The notes under the pieces: generated by a model
The model's input: only the letters and a program-made list of their open reading frames with translations
Database searches by the model: none
Told to the model about the DNA's origin: nothing
Translations under genes and position numbers: made by a program
Part shown: piece after piece, positions 39,682 through 49,900 of the stretch
How positions within the stretch are numbered: the first letter of the stretch is position 1
Layout of the letters: the number at the start of each line of letters is the position of its first letter
NCBI GenBank assembly: GCA_902494565.1
Contig: CABUTN010000008.1
Coordinates: 1 to 63,728, forward strand
Origin: an uncultured Collinsella sp.
GTDB lineage: Bacteria; Actinomycetota; Coriobacteriia; Coriobacteriales; Coriobacteriaceae
Direction of reading: 5' to 3'
DNA: 63,728 bases

Positions 39682-39701
39682 CAATTACTCAGCATATATT
39701 G

Positions 39702-39743
39702 AGGGGTCCTTGTCCGGTTCACGAGACAAGGACCCCTTATTTT
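39702..39743 (+). terminator. Terminator of the parAB operon
   Basis: AGGGGTCCTTGTC / GACAAGGACCCCT, 13-bp perfect stem followed by TATTTT. Confidence 0.93.
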
Positions 39744-39795
39744 GGCCGTAAAAAATGGGACAGGACAGCTGATTCAAAATAAAGGTCAATAAATG

Positions 39796-39833
39796 AAACG
39801 ACCCCGGTTGCATATTCTGTAACCGGGGTCGTT
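39796..39833 (-). terminator. rlmN terminator
   Basis: ACGACCCCGGTT / AACCGGGGTCGT stem followed on the minus strand by TTTCATTTATT. Confidence 0.85.
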
Positions 39834-39836
39834 CGA

Positions 39837-39852
39837 TGTTTCACATGAAACG
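39837..39852. promoter_or_regulatory. Degenerate parS-like site downstream of rlmN
   Basis: TGTTTCACATGAAACG, two mismatches to parS, about 2.1 kb from the main cluster. Confidence 0.5.
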
Positions 39853-39870
39853 TTTTGGGGTGCGACTCCC

Positions 39871-40923
39871 CTATGCGTTCTTCTGAACTTTGAAGCGCTG
39901 CTTCAGTTGTCCGCAAGCGGCGTCAATATCGTTACCACGGGAGTTACGAATCGTGGTCTCGATGCCACGGGACTCAAGACGACGCTGAAGATCCTCAACC
40001 TTATGAATCGGCGACGGCTTGAGCGGGCTGCCCTCGATGTCGTTAAGCTGAATCAGGTTAACGTGGCACAGCGTTCCCTCGCAGAAGTCGCAGAGCGCCT
40101 GCATCTCGGGATTCGTATCGTTAACGCCTTCGATCATGGCATACTCATAGGTCGGGCGGCGGCCAGTCTTCTCGGTGTAGAGCTGAAGCGCCTCGTGAAG
40201 GCGAAGCAGCGTGTACTTCTTAACACCGGGCATGAGCTTATTGCGCGTCGACTGAATGGCGGAATGCAGAGAAACGGCAAGCGTGAACTGCTCGGGGATA
40301 TCGGCAAATTTGCGAATACCGGGAATAACGCCGCTGGTGGAGACGGTGAGGTGACGAGCACCGATACCAATGCCATCGGGGTCGTTGAGGATTCGCAGCG
40401 CCTTGAGAACCTCATCGTAGTTGGCAAACGGCTCGCCCTGGCCCATGAAGACAACGCTTGTTGCACGTTCGCCAAAATCATTCGAGACATGCAACACCTG
40501 GTCGACGATCTCTTGAGCGGTCAGAGAGCGCTTGAGGCCGTTGAGACCGGTAGCGCAAAAAGCACAGCCCATGCCACAGCCAGCCTGAGTAGAAACACAG
40601 ACGGAGAGTTTATTGCGACGAGGCATACCGACAGTCTCGACGGAAATGCCGTCGTGGTACTCGAGCAGATACTTGCGCGAGCCGTCTTTGGAAACCTGCT
40701 TGATAAGCTCCGTCGGCGTGTCAAAGGCAAAAGCCTCTTTAAGCTGCTCGCGGAAGGCCTTGGGAAGGTTGGTCATATCGTCAAACGAACAAACGTTCTT
40801 CTCAAAGACCCATTCGATGAGCTGTTTCGCGCGGAAGGCGGGCTGGCCAAGTTCTGCCACGAGCTCGCGAATATCGTTTTGGCTCAAGTCGCGAATGTCC
40901 TGAGATTTAGTCCTGGGATTCAT
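39871..40923 (-). CDS. rlmN: Dual-specificity 23S rRNA/tRNA adenine-C2 methyltransferase
   Basis: 350-aa radical-SAM enzyme methylating 23S A2503 and tRNA A37. CGMGCAFCATG is the CxxxCxxC iron-sulfur motif, and the two catalytic Cys regions (GVIPGI..., DAACGQL) are present. Start MNPRTK with CGAAAGG upstream. Divergent from ddl. Confidence 0.98.
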   Translation of the reverse strand: MNPRTKSQDIRDLSQNDIRELVAELGQPAFRAKQLIEWVFEKNVCSFDDMTNLPKAFREQLKEAFAFDTPTELIKQVSKDGSRKYLLEYHDGISVETVGMPRRNKLSVCVSTQAGCGMGCAFCATGLNGLKRSLTAQEIVDQVLHVSNDFGERATSVVFMGQGEPFANYDEVLKALRILNDPDGIGIGARHLTVSTSGVIPGIRKFADIPEQFTLAVSLHSAIQSTRNKLMPGVKKYTLLRLHEALQLYTEKTGRRPTYEYAMIEGVNDTNPEMQALCDFCEGTLCHVNLIQLNDIEGSPLKPSPIHKVEDLQRRLESRGIETTIRNSRGNDIDAACGQLKQRFKVQKNA

Positions 40924-41008
40924 GGAAGCCTTTCGATTTTGGGGAAACGTAGAGGGTATCGCTACAATATGGTATCAGCTGCAGAAATTATAGAGGAGGA
41001 GTCTGCCC

Positions 41009-41974
41009 ATGCCGGGTAAAAGCCTAGAGAACATGCACGTAGCGGTCTTGGCGGGCGGTCATTCCGCCGAGCGCGAGATCTCGCTCAATTCGGGAAAGAA
41101 CGTCGTGGTGGCCTTGAAGGAGGCCGGCTACACCTCGGTGGAGCTGCTCGACACGGCCGCTGATGACTTTATGGTAACCATGGCGACTGGCGGTTTCGAT
41201 GTGGCGTTTATCGCCATGCACGGTGCCGGCGGCGAGGATGGTGCCATGCAGGGTGCCATGGAGACCCTGGGTATCCCCTACACGGCGTCGGGTGTGCTCG
41301 CGAGCGCCTGCGGTGCCGACAAGGAGGTCTCGAAGCTCCTATACGCTAAGGCGGGCATTCCCATTGCCCCCGGCCTGGCGCTCGAAGTGGGCGATGAAGT
41401 CGATATCGATCATATCGTCGAGGTTTGTGGCGAGCGCTGCTTTGTGAAGCCGGCCGTAAACGGTTCCAGCTATGGCATTTCCCTGGTCCATGAGCCCTCC
41501 GAGCTTCCCGCGGCAATCGCCAAGGCGTTTGAGTACGGCGACAAAGTGCTGGTCGAGAAGTGTATCGAGGGTACCGAGATCACCGTCGGCGTATACGGCG
41601 AGGACGACGTGCGCGCTCTGCCGATTGTCGAGATTCGTAAGCCCAAGGACTGCGAGTTCTACGATCTGGACGTGAAGTATGTCGACCCTACAGACATCCA
41701 TCGCATTCCGGCGCAGATTTCGCCCGAGAATTACGCTCGAGCTCAGGAGCTTGCCTGTGCCGCTCACAAGGCTCTCGGTTGCCTGGGTATCTCGCGCAGC
41801 GACTTTATCGTGAGCGAGGACGGCCCCGTCATCCTCGAGACCAATACCATTCCCGGCATGACCGATACGTCGCTGTATCCGGATGAGATCCGCCACACCG
41901 ACGACATGACGTTCCCGCAGGTCTGTGACAGCCTAATCCGTATGGGCCTTCGTCGAGCGGGCATTGCATGCTAA
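41009..41974 (+). CDS. ddl: D-alanine-D-alanine ligase
   Basis: 321-aa ATP-grasp ligase for peptidoglycan synthesis. GGHSAEREISL at the N-terminus, GSSYGISLV, EFYDLDVKY and the metal-binding ETNTIPGMT are all present. The Tyr in FYDLD matches D-Ala-D-Ala rather than D-Lac-specific enzymes. RBS AGAGGAGGAG. Overlaps the dinG start by seven bases. Confidence 0.97.
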   Translation: MPGKSLENMHVAVLAGGHSAEREISLNSGKNVVVALKEAGYTSVELLDTAADDFMVTMATGGFDVAFIAMHGAGGEDGAMQGAMETLGIPYTASGVLASACGADKEVSKLLYAKAGIPIAPGLALEVGDEVDIDHIVEVCGERCFVKPAVNGSSYGISLVHEPSELPAAIAKAFEYGDKVLVEKCIEGTEITVGVYGEDDVRALPIVEIRKPKDCEFYDLDVKYVDPTDIHRIPAQISPENYARAQELACAAHKALGCLGISRSDFIVSEDGPVILETNTIPGMTDTSLYPDEIRHTDDMTFPQVCDSLIRMGLRRAGIAC

Positions 41975-44862
41975 TCGAGGACGCGGTTTCGTCAGGAACG
42001 CCGCAGTTTGTCATCGACTCCTATGCCACGCTAGCCGAACGCGCCAAAACGCAGTCCTTTGGCCTTATCGAGGAAGATGTGATTGTCCTCGATACCGAGA
42101 CCACAGGTCTTTCGGTGCAGGACAATGAGCTGATCGAGATCTCGGCGGCCCGTCTTTCGGGCCGCGAGATCGTCGACCGTTTCGATACCTTCGTGCATCC
42201 CAAGCAGCTGATTCCCGCCGAGATTACCGAGCTCACGAGCATTACAAATGCCGACGTGGCAGATGCCCCGTCGGCCGTTGAGGCCGTCGCCGCTCTCGCC
42301 GATTTTGTCGGTGGTTGCCCGGTGATCGCACATAACGCCACGTTCGACCGCTCGTTTATCGAGTCGGTCAAAGGCGGCGTCAACGTGAGCGATATTTGGA
42401 TCGATTCGCTGGCGCTGTCGCGCATCGCGCTTCCGCGCCTGGCCTCGCACAAGCTGTCTTTTATGGCCGATCTGTTTGGCTGTGACTCGGTATCACACCG
42501 TGCCAATGCCGACGTCGACGCCCTGTGTGGCGTATGGCGCGTGTTGCTCGTGGCACTCACCGACTTGCCCCAGGGCCTCATGGCGCGCCTAGCCGACATG
42601 CATCCGGACGTGCCTTGGTCCTATCGTCCAATCTTCTCATTCTTGGCGGGGCAGAACCCTGGTTCTATCTTCTCTCTCAGCGCCGCTCGTGCTGACGTTC
42701 TCAAGGCCGATCGCGCCGACGATCGGGTGGACGCCGACGAACTGCCGGTACTCAAGATGCCGAGTCGTGAGGAGATTGAGGCAGACTATGCGCCAGGTGG
42801 CCTGGTCAATCGCATGTATCCCACCTACGAGCCGCGTGATGAGCAGATCGCGATGGCGCTCGAGGTCCGCGATGCGCTGGTAACGGGCACTCATCGTGTA
42901 ATTGAGGCGGGCACGGGCGTCGGCAAATCGATGGCCTATCTGGTGCCTTTTGCCGAGGCAGCACGCCGTAACAACATCACGGTTGGTATTGCGACCAAAT
43001 CGAACAATCTTGCCGACCAGCTCATGTACCATGAGCTGCCAAAACTTGCCGAGCAACTGGACGGTGGCCTGTCATTTTGCGCTCTCAAGGGCTATGACCA
43101 CTATCCGTGCCTGCGCAAGCTTGAGCGCATGAGCCGCGGCCAGGTCGAGATTACCACCAAGCGCGATCCGGCGGACACGCTCACGGCGGTCGCGGTCATT
43201 ATGGCGTACGTCTGCCAATCAGCCGATGGCGACCTCGACTCGCTCGGCATTCGGTGGCGCAGCGTCAACCGCCCCGACTTTACGACGGCCTCGCGCGAGT
43301 GTGCTCGTCGCCTCTGCCCGTTTTTCCCTGATAAATGTTTGGTCCACGGCGCTCGCCGTCGTGCAGCGCATGCCGACGTGGTGGTCACCAACCATTCCCT
43401 GCTGTTCCGCAATGTCGCGGCCGAGGGCAGGATTTTACCTCCGATTCGTCATTGGGTAATCGACGAGGCCCATTCCATCGAGCGCGAGGCGCGCCGTCAG
43501 TGGGCGTGCGTGGTGTCGGCGGACGAATCACGCGTTCTGTTTGAGCGCCTGGGTGGCTCGAGCACCGGTGCGCTAAGCCAGGTTTCCCGTGATTTGGCAA
43601 CCTCCGAGGGCTCTACGCTCTATCTGGGCCTTACTGCCAAGGCGACGTCGACGGTTGCGCGCGCGAGCATGGCAATCGCCGACGTGTTCGATGGCGTTCG
43701 CGAGCTCGGCCGCCGTGCCCGTGGGGGTTATGACAATGCCAATCTATGGATTGGCCCCGAGCTGCGCGAATCTGACGACTGGCATGATTTCTTACAGTCG
43801 GCCTACGCTGCCATCGATGCATTGGAACAAGCTGACAAGAGCGTCGACGCGCTGGTGCAGGCTGTCGCCGCCGACAAGCCCGAGGTTGTTGTCGACCTGG
43901 GCGATATCTCGCGCCGCCTGCACGAGCTGGCCGAGAACCTCAAACTCATCATCGACGGCACCGATGAACACTACGTGTATTCGCTGCAGGTCAATCGCAG
44001 GTTGCGTGCCGGCGGAGAGTCAATGACCGCAGAGCGCATCGACATTGGCGAGGCCTTGGCAACCGAGTGGCTGCCCGAGGTTCACACGGCTATCTTTGCC
44101 TCGGCGACCATGACGGTGTCCAAAAGCTTTGAACACTTTAACCACGCGGTCGGCCTCGATCGCATCGGTGCTTCAACATCCTCATCGCTGCACTTGGACT
44201 CGAGCTACGACTTTGATTCGAACATGGCTGTAGTCGTTGCGGGCGATATACCCGATCCGCGCGATCGTGAGAGCTATCTTACGGCGCTCGAGCGCGTGCT
44301 GGTCGACGCCCATCTTGCCATGGGCGGATCGGTGCTCACATTGTTTACCAATCGGCGCGACATGGAAGACCTGTACGCCCGCGTTGAGCCCAAGATGGCC
44401 CGTGCGGGTCTGGAGCTCAACTGCCAGCAGCGCAACTCATCTCCTCGTCGCCTGCGCGACCGGTTTATCAACGAGCCGACCTCGTCGCTTTTTGCTCTTA
44501 AGGCCTTCTGGGAGGGATTCGACGCCAGCGGCGAGACACTGCGCTGCGTCATCATTCCCAAGCTGCCGTTCTCGAGCCCCACGGACCCGCTCTCGTGCGA
44601 GCGCAACCTGCGCGAAGACCGCGCTTGGGCGCGCTATTCGCTGCCCGAGGCGGTGCTCGAGGTCAAGCAGGCGGCCGGCCGCCTTATCCGCTCGTCGACC
44701 GATTGCGGCGTGCTGATTCTGGCCGACCCGCGCCTGGTGACGAAGGGCTACGGAAAGAAGTTCTTAACGTCGCTGCCCACGAGCTCCTACCAGCGCATCG
44801 AATCGGCGCAGATCGGGCACTATCTGCAACTGTGGCGCGCACGCCACGAGCGGCGGCGCTAA
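41968..44862 (+). CDS. dinG: DinG-family helicase with N-terminal DnaQ-like exonuclease
   Basis: 964 aa. Residues ~35-200 are a DEDDh 3'-5' exonuclease (VLDTETTGL, IAHNATFD, HRANADVDA). Residues ~280-960 are an XPD/DinG-type superfamily 2 helicase: Walker A AGTGVGKS, four Cys (YPCL, ECARRLCPFFPDKC) probably for an iron-sulfur cluster, DEAH box VIDEAHS and C-terminal QAAGRLIRS. The same fusion is known in Firmicutes; in some of those the cluster Cys are lost, but here they are kept. Its stop overlaps that of the convergent WYL gene. Confidence 0.93.
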   Translation: MLIEDAVSSGTPQFVIDSYATLAERAKTQSFGLIEEDVIVLDTETTGLSVQDNELIEISAARLSGREIVDRFDTFVHPKQLIPAEITELTSITNADVADAPSAVEAVAALADFVGGCPVIAHNATFDRSFIESVKGGVNVSDIWIDSLALSRIALPRLASHKLSFMADLFGCDSVSHRANADVDALCGVWRVLLVALTDLPQGLMARLADMHPDVPWSYRPIFSFLAGQNPGSIFSLSAARADVLKADRADDRVDADELPVLKMPSREEIEADYAPGGLVNRMYPTYEPRDEQIAMALEVRDALVTGTHRVIEAGTGVGKSMAYLVPFAEAARRNNITVGIATKSNNLADQLMYHELPKLAEQLDGGLSFCALKGYDHYPCLRKLERMSRGQVEITTKRDPADTLTAVAVIMAYVCQSADGDLDSLGIRWRSVNRPDFTTASRECARRLCPFFPDKCLVHGARRRAAHADVVVTNHSLLFRNVAAEGRILPPIRHWVIDEAHSIEREARRQWACVVSADESRVLFERLGGSSTGALSQVSRDLATSEGSTLYLGLTAKATSTVARASMAIADVFDGVRELGRRARGGYDNANLWIGPELRESDDWHDFLQSAYAAIDALEQADKSVDALVQAVAADKPEVVVDLGDISRRLHELAENLKLIIDGTDEHYVYSLQVNRRLRAGGESMTAERIDIGEALATEWLPEVHTAIFASATMTVSKSFEHFNHAVGLDRIGASTSSSLHLDSSYDFDSNMAVVVAGDIPDPRDRESYLTALERVLVDAHLAMGGSVLTLFTNRRDMEDLYARVEPKMARAGLELNCQQRNSSPRRLRDRFINEPTSSLFALKAFWEGFDASGETLRCVIIPKLPFSSPTDPLSCERNLREDRAWARYSLPEAVLEVKQAAGRLIRSSTDCGVLILADPRLVTKGYGKKFLTSLPTSSYQRIESAQIGHYLQLWRARHERRR

Positions 44863-45776
44863 AGCGGACAGACGAGGGTTTTTGCCATATCGCACAGGCG
44901 CTTTGACAGGGCGGGGTCATCCAAGATGCGGATGGCTCCGCCCGCTGCGATTACCTGGCTCAGTAGCCAACGCTCGGAGCCGTAATGCACGGTTACCGTT
45001 GCCATGTCTGCCCCGCCGCGCTCGATTAGGGTGATGCCGGCCCAGTCCAGATGCTCCGCCATATCGAATGGCATCAAGAGCTTTGCGCTGCGCTGCGTCC
45101 GGGCAAGGGAATCGTGGAGGGATGCGACGTCCGGTGTGTGAGGCACGACGGAGTCTTCCGTCAAGGCGAGTCCCTCGATTTTATCCATGCGATAGGTGCG
45201 CTGCTCATCGACTGTGATGTCCCAGGCAATCAGGTATGTTTGGTCGCCGTTTGCCGTAATGCGCAAGGGGTCGACCAGACGCTCGCGTGGCCGTGCATCG
45301 TCCATCGAGCGATATGAGATGCGGCAGCGAACGCCGTCCTGAATGGCGCAGCTCAGCTGCTGCCAGTGCGACCCGTGGTTGACGGTGTCAAAGACGCGCT
45401 GGTTATAGCCGAGCTCTTCGGGTAGAAGGGCATGTCGAATCCGGGCTGCCGTCTGCGGCTCGATCCCCAACGATTCAAGTTCGTGGTTGAGCACAGCGCC
45501 CTCGGCGGCACTCAGGCGCAACGGTAGCACACGCCCGGCGTCACCGGTGAGGATCACACGCTCGCCGTGGCATTCGCAGATGATGCGCGCACCAGATTCT
45601 CGGTCCGCGAGCGTCGAGACGATCTCGAGAATCTCGTCGAGCGATACTCCCGTGATGTCAAAGCGGCCGCAAATCTCGGTTCGTGTCATGCCGCTCTCGC
45701 CGGCGGCGTAGAGGGCCTCCATGATGTCGATGGCGCGCGAGAGTCTCTGCTCGCTGGTGAGTTTACGCACGGGCAT
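44859..45776 (-). CDS. WYL-domain transcriptional regulator (second of pair)
   Basis: 305 aa. N-terminal winged HTH (about 1-60), WYL domain with RISYRSMDDARPRERLVDPL and TYLIAWDITVDEQRTYRMDKIEG, and a C-terminal WCX extension. Such proteins sense ligands or single-stranded DNA. It overlaps the upstream WYL gene by 14 bases (ATG within its stop region), so the pair is co-expressed and may act as a heterodimer like PafB/PafC. A TTG seven codons earlier is less likely. Confidence 0.87.
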   Translation of the reverse strand: MPVRKLTSEQRLSRAIDIMEALYAAGESGMTRTEICGRFDITGVSLDEILEIVSTLADRESGARIICECHGERVILTGDAGRVLPLRLSAAEGAVLNHELESLGIEPQTAARIRHALLPEELGYNQRVFDTVNHGSHWQQLSCAIQDGVRCRISYRSMDDARPRERLVDPLRITANGDQTYLIAWDITVDEQRTYRMDKIEGLALTEDSVVPHTPDVASLHDSLARTQRSAKLLMPFDMAEHLDWAGITLIERGGADMATVTVHYGSERWLLSQVIAAGGAIRILDDPALSKRLCDMAKTLVCPL

Positions 45777-46785
45777 ACTCGTGCACCGTCCTTTCAATGA
45801 GGTGGTTCCACGCCTGTTTGAGCGATTTGGGGGCCACGGGCCTCATGCCGTCCATGGCGTGGGCCATGCAAAATGAGGCGGCGGCTTCAAGGTCGCGCAC
45901 GTCAACGGTCCAGATCCATCCCGCATCGGTGTGTGTGAGCTCACCTCGCCCGCGCGTGAGGCCGTTGATCATATCGATCTGCGTCTGAGGGGCGAACGAG
46001 AACGTGGCTGCAACGGGCGGTCGGTCGGCGAAATCGAATTCAAAGAACAGATAGTCGTTGAGATTGAAGTCCGCAGGGATGGCGTAGGCCTTCGAAGGAC
46101 GCCATGCGCGAACGATACGGTCGCAGCGGAATGTCCTGATGTCGTCGGTGACATTGTCGAGGCCGCAGAAGTACGCCACGCCCTCGCGTTCGAACATGCC
46201 GTAGACACAGACGGTACGTTCTTTCTGCTCGCCGCGTCCGTTCTGATATAAAAATCGCAGCGCGCATCGCTCGGCAAAGGCGCTCCATACCGCATCGACG
46301 GTGGGAGAGCGGCGGATTGGTGCTTCGTCCACCGTCGTCCTACCGGTGAGGTAGGCAATCTTGGAGCGAATATCGGCAAGCGGTGCGGCAAAAGTGGATG
46401 AGCCGGCCGCTAGTGTCTGGTCGATGGCGTTGAGCAGGATATCGGCGTCGTCTGCGGTGATGAGGCCGCCTGCTGCAAAGGTGTGCTCGCGGTCGATTGT
46501 CCACGAGCTTTCCTCGGTCTCCTGCGCACCGGCGGGGCGAACCTCCTTGATTAAGATGCCACGCTCGAGCAGTTTGTCACGATCGCGCCGAAACTTGCGC
46601 TTATCCGAGTCGATGTTGCCGGAGCCATATCCCAGGTCGGAATCCAAGACGATCTGCTCGGTCGTCAGCGGTTCGGGGGAGCTGTTGAGCACAAAGAAAA
46701 GATTGAGGATGCGCTGAGCCGTTTTATCGAAACTGGGCTCCGAATTCCCCTTTTTAATCGTCGCGGTCGTGTCGCTTGCCGTCAT
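45763..46785 (-). CDS. WYL-domain transcriptional regulator (first of pair)
   Basis: 340 aa with an N-terminal HTH (about 20-80), WYL core (LRFLYQNGRGEQKERTVCVY, VAYFCGLDNVTDDIRTFRCD) and C-terminal extension. RBS GAGGA. Divergent from the M28-like gene and convergent, through its partner, with dinG. In mycobacteria the PafBC pair switches on a DNA-damage response; the DinG neighbour makes a similar role attractive but unproven. Confidence 0.87.
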   Translation of the reverse strand: MTASDTTATIKKGNSEPSFDKTAQRILNLFFVLNSSPEPLTTEQIVLDSDLGYGSGNIDSDKRKFRRDRDKLLERGILIKEVRPAGAQETEESSWTIDREHTFAAGGLITADDADILLNAIDQTLAAGSSTFAAPLADIRSKIAYLTGRTTVDEAPIRRSPTVDAVWSAFAERCALRFLYQNGRGEQKERTVCVYGMFEREGVAYFCGLDNVTDDIRTFRCDRIVRAWRPSKAYAIPADFNLNDYLFFEFDFADRPPVAATFSFAPQTQIDMINGLTRGRGELTHTDAGWIWTVDVRDLEAAASFCMAHAMDGMRPVAPKSLKQAWNHLIERTVHEYARA

Positions 46786-46983
46786 AGAGTCCTCGCATGA
46801 GAAGGTGGTTTGCTGCCATGATTTTAGTCCGATATGGAGATTAGGCTATATCCTTGTCCGCTCGGGGCGTTAAGATGGCCCGAATTCGGTCGTTTGCGCT
46901 CGCTCGGGGTATACTTTCGACTATATACGGTTCTAATGTGCATGCATTGGGCCTATTTGTCGGATTATGGATGTGGAGCGCAC

Positions 46984-49900
46984 ATGGCGAACACCCAGAA
47001 CTATATTAACCACCTGCTGCAGAACACCGGCATTACGCCGGCATGCAGCGAAGAAGAGCGCTTGGCGGCCGAGGATATCGCTCAGATCTTCCGCAACCAC
47101 GGCTTTGATCCCGAGGTTCAGGAGTTCAATGCCCCGGCGCCCAGTAGGTTGGCATTTGCCGTTACCGGTATTCTTGCGTTTGCCGGTGCCCTGCTGATGG
47201 GCATCGGTGGCGGTATCGGCTTGGTCGGCACCTTGCTGGCCATTGTCGGCGCCGTTCTTTACGTGCTCGAACGCACAGGGCACCCCGTGGTTTCGCGCCT
47301 GGGCAAGACGGGCGTGAGCCAAAATGTCATCGCCTACCACAAGGCCTCGGGCCCGCTCGCGTCTCCGCGCAACCGCCCGGTGGTCGTTGTCGCACACTAC
47401 GACTCTCCCCGTGCTGAGCTGCTCGCCCGCGAGCCCTATGCTTCGTATCGTGCGCTCATCGCCAAGCTGTTGCCCGTTGCCACGGTTGCCCCCGCTGCCG
47501 TTGCCATCCTGCGTATCCTGCCGCTCCCCGGCGCGCTCAAGGTTCTGCTGTGGATTGTCGCGATCCTCGCTTCCCTCGTTGCACTTGTCAACGCGGCAAA
47601 CATCATCTCTAACCGCCACATTCTTCCCTATACGTCCGGCGCGGTGTGCAACAAATCTTCTGTCGCCGCTATGCTCGGCGTTATGGACAACGTTGCTCCC
47701 TTCCAGGGCGAAAACGAGTTTCCCGACGATGTTCCGTTCGATACCTATTTTGGGGAGCAGAAGCGTCGTGCCGAGGAAATGGCGCGCGCAGCGGCGGAGT
47801 ATGCCGCGGCCCAGCAGCAAAACGACTACGGCAACACCATCGAGTATGAAGAGCCTACCTGCGCCGAGGACGAGTTCGGTCAGCCGATTGCTCCCGACGC
47901 TCAAACCGAGCCCGAACAGGGTGAGGCTTTCGACGAGCAGATCGAGGGCTTTGAGGGTGCGTCTGCCGACGAGACGCTGATCGGCGCCATCGTGCCCGAG
48001 GATCAAAATCAGGCTGTCCAGGCCGAAGAGTTCAATGACGAGGTTCCCGCTGCCGTGCCGGCGGAAGAGCCTGTCGCGGCCGAGCCCGAGCCCAAGCTCT
48101 ATCGTAATGCCGCCGGCAACATCCGCTTTGGTTCGGATGCCATCCGTGCGCTCGGAATGCTTCCCGAGTCCTGCACGCTCGATTACGAGGAGGGCGAGGA
48201 ACCGACGTTTGAGCCCGAGCCTGCGCCCGTTGTCACTGCGGATGATGAGTCTGCCGCGGTTACCGCTGCCGTTGCCGAGCCCGAGGCGGTGTCCGCGATC
48301 GATCCCGCGGCAGGACTGGACATTTTGGCTCCCGCCGCGCCGGCGCAGGACGTTGCGGACGAGTCTGACGACGATTACGTTGAACAGCCGAGGCGTGTGT
48401 CTTACGAGAGCGATACTGATTTCTCGGCCGAGATTCCCGCGGCAACGCCCCATGCCGATATTGCATCCGCGTTCTCTTCGATTGGCGCCAGCGCTTCCAA
48501 CTTCTTTAAGGGTGCGCTTGCAAAGGGCAAGAAATTTGTCGACGATTTCGAGGAGAAGCGCGCTGCCGCACGCGAGGCTGCCGAGCAGGAGGCTATCGCT
48601 CAGCAGCAGGCAGCCGAGGCGGCACGTGAGCTCGCGGCGCAAGAGTTCGAGCAGAACGAGGCTATGCAGTCCGTGCCCGCCAAAGCCGCCGAAGCTACAA
48701 CGTCCTTTGAGTCCCAGCAACCGACGTCCGCGGACGTTGTTGAGGCAACAACGTCTTTCGAGGCTCAGCAGCACGTCGATAGCACTATGTCGTTTGATGC
48801 CGCGAAGTTCGATTCCACGATAACGTTTGAAAAGCAAGGCACCGCGATTGCCGAGCCCCTTCCTGCTTCCGATGAGCAGGACGACGCGGTGGACGATGAC
48901 GAGCCCATTGATGCTGCCGAAATTCAGGATGCCGCCGAGGACGAGCCCGTCGAGGCCAACTCTGACGAAGAGCAATACGCGGCAGCCGATCAAGGTGATT
49001 CGGCCGAGGTCGAGCAGGAGGAAGTGCCTGCGGTTTCCGAGACTCCCGAGACGGATGAGTCGAGGCCTTACTCCACGCAGATTTTCACCATGCCGACCCC
49101 GAGTGGTTCCGGTGCCACGGTTGCCAATGTCGCTCCCACCCAGGACGAAACGGTCGATTCCCTTATGGCCCAGATTTCCTCCCAAGCATCGCCGCGTCCG
49201 CAGATGAATGTTCCCGATCCGGCGTCGGCACCGTCGCCTGCACCTTCCTCGTCTCCTCTGGCTTCGGTCCCCGATCCGTCGCTGCCGTCTATGAAGCAGG
49301 CAAACGTTGCGTCTCGCACGTCGCTGTTCGACCTTCCCGATCCCTCTGCCCAGGTCAACGACCCCTTTGCTACCGCCCAGGGTCCCGAACCCACATCAGC
49401 ACCCGTTGCGCCTCCTATGCCCGTTGCGTCGGGCGCGCAGCCGATCGAGACCATTTCGGCTCCCGCCCCGGCGGCACCCAAGTCTCGTAAGCGCGGCCTG
49501 GGTGGCCTGTTCGGCCGTAAAAAGAAAAACGAGCAGGATAGCATGAGTGACTGGCTGGGCGTCGAAGACGATTACGATGCCAAGAAGTCCGGTCGCGGTA
49601 TCGGTTCGTGGGATAACTTCGAGGACGATAACGATGGCTGGAAGGGTGGCGCTACGTCTTCCGATGGCGCTTCTTCCGAAGATATGCTCTCGGCTGTCGC
49701 CTCTATGGGCGATGATGAGCTGCTCGGTCACGATATCTGGTTTGTGGCAACGGGCGCCTCGGATTGTGATGGCGCCGGCATGAAGGCCTTCTTGGCTTCG
49801 CATCGCGATAGGCTCCGCGGCGTATTCTTTATCAATCTTGAATCCGTCGGCGCCGGTAGGCTTTCGGTTGTGACGGTCGAGGGCGAACAACAACTGCTCA

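Noticed and set aside
46933..49185. 750-codon open frame opposite the M28-like gene
   Set aside because: Low-complexity antisense of the Glu/Ala-rich insert; no ribosome site or recognisable domain.
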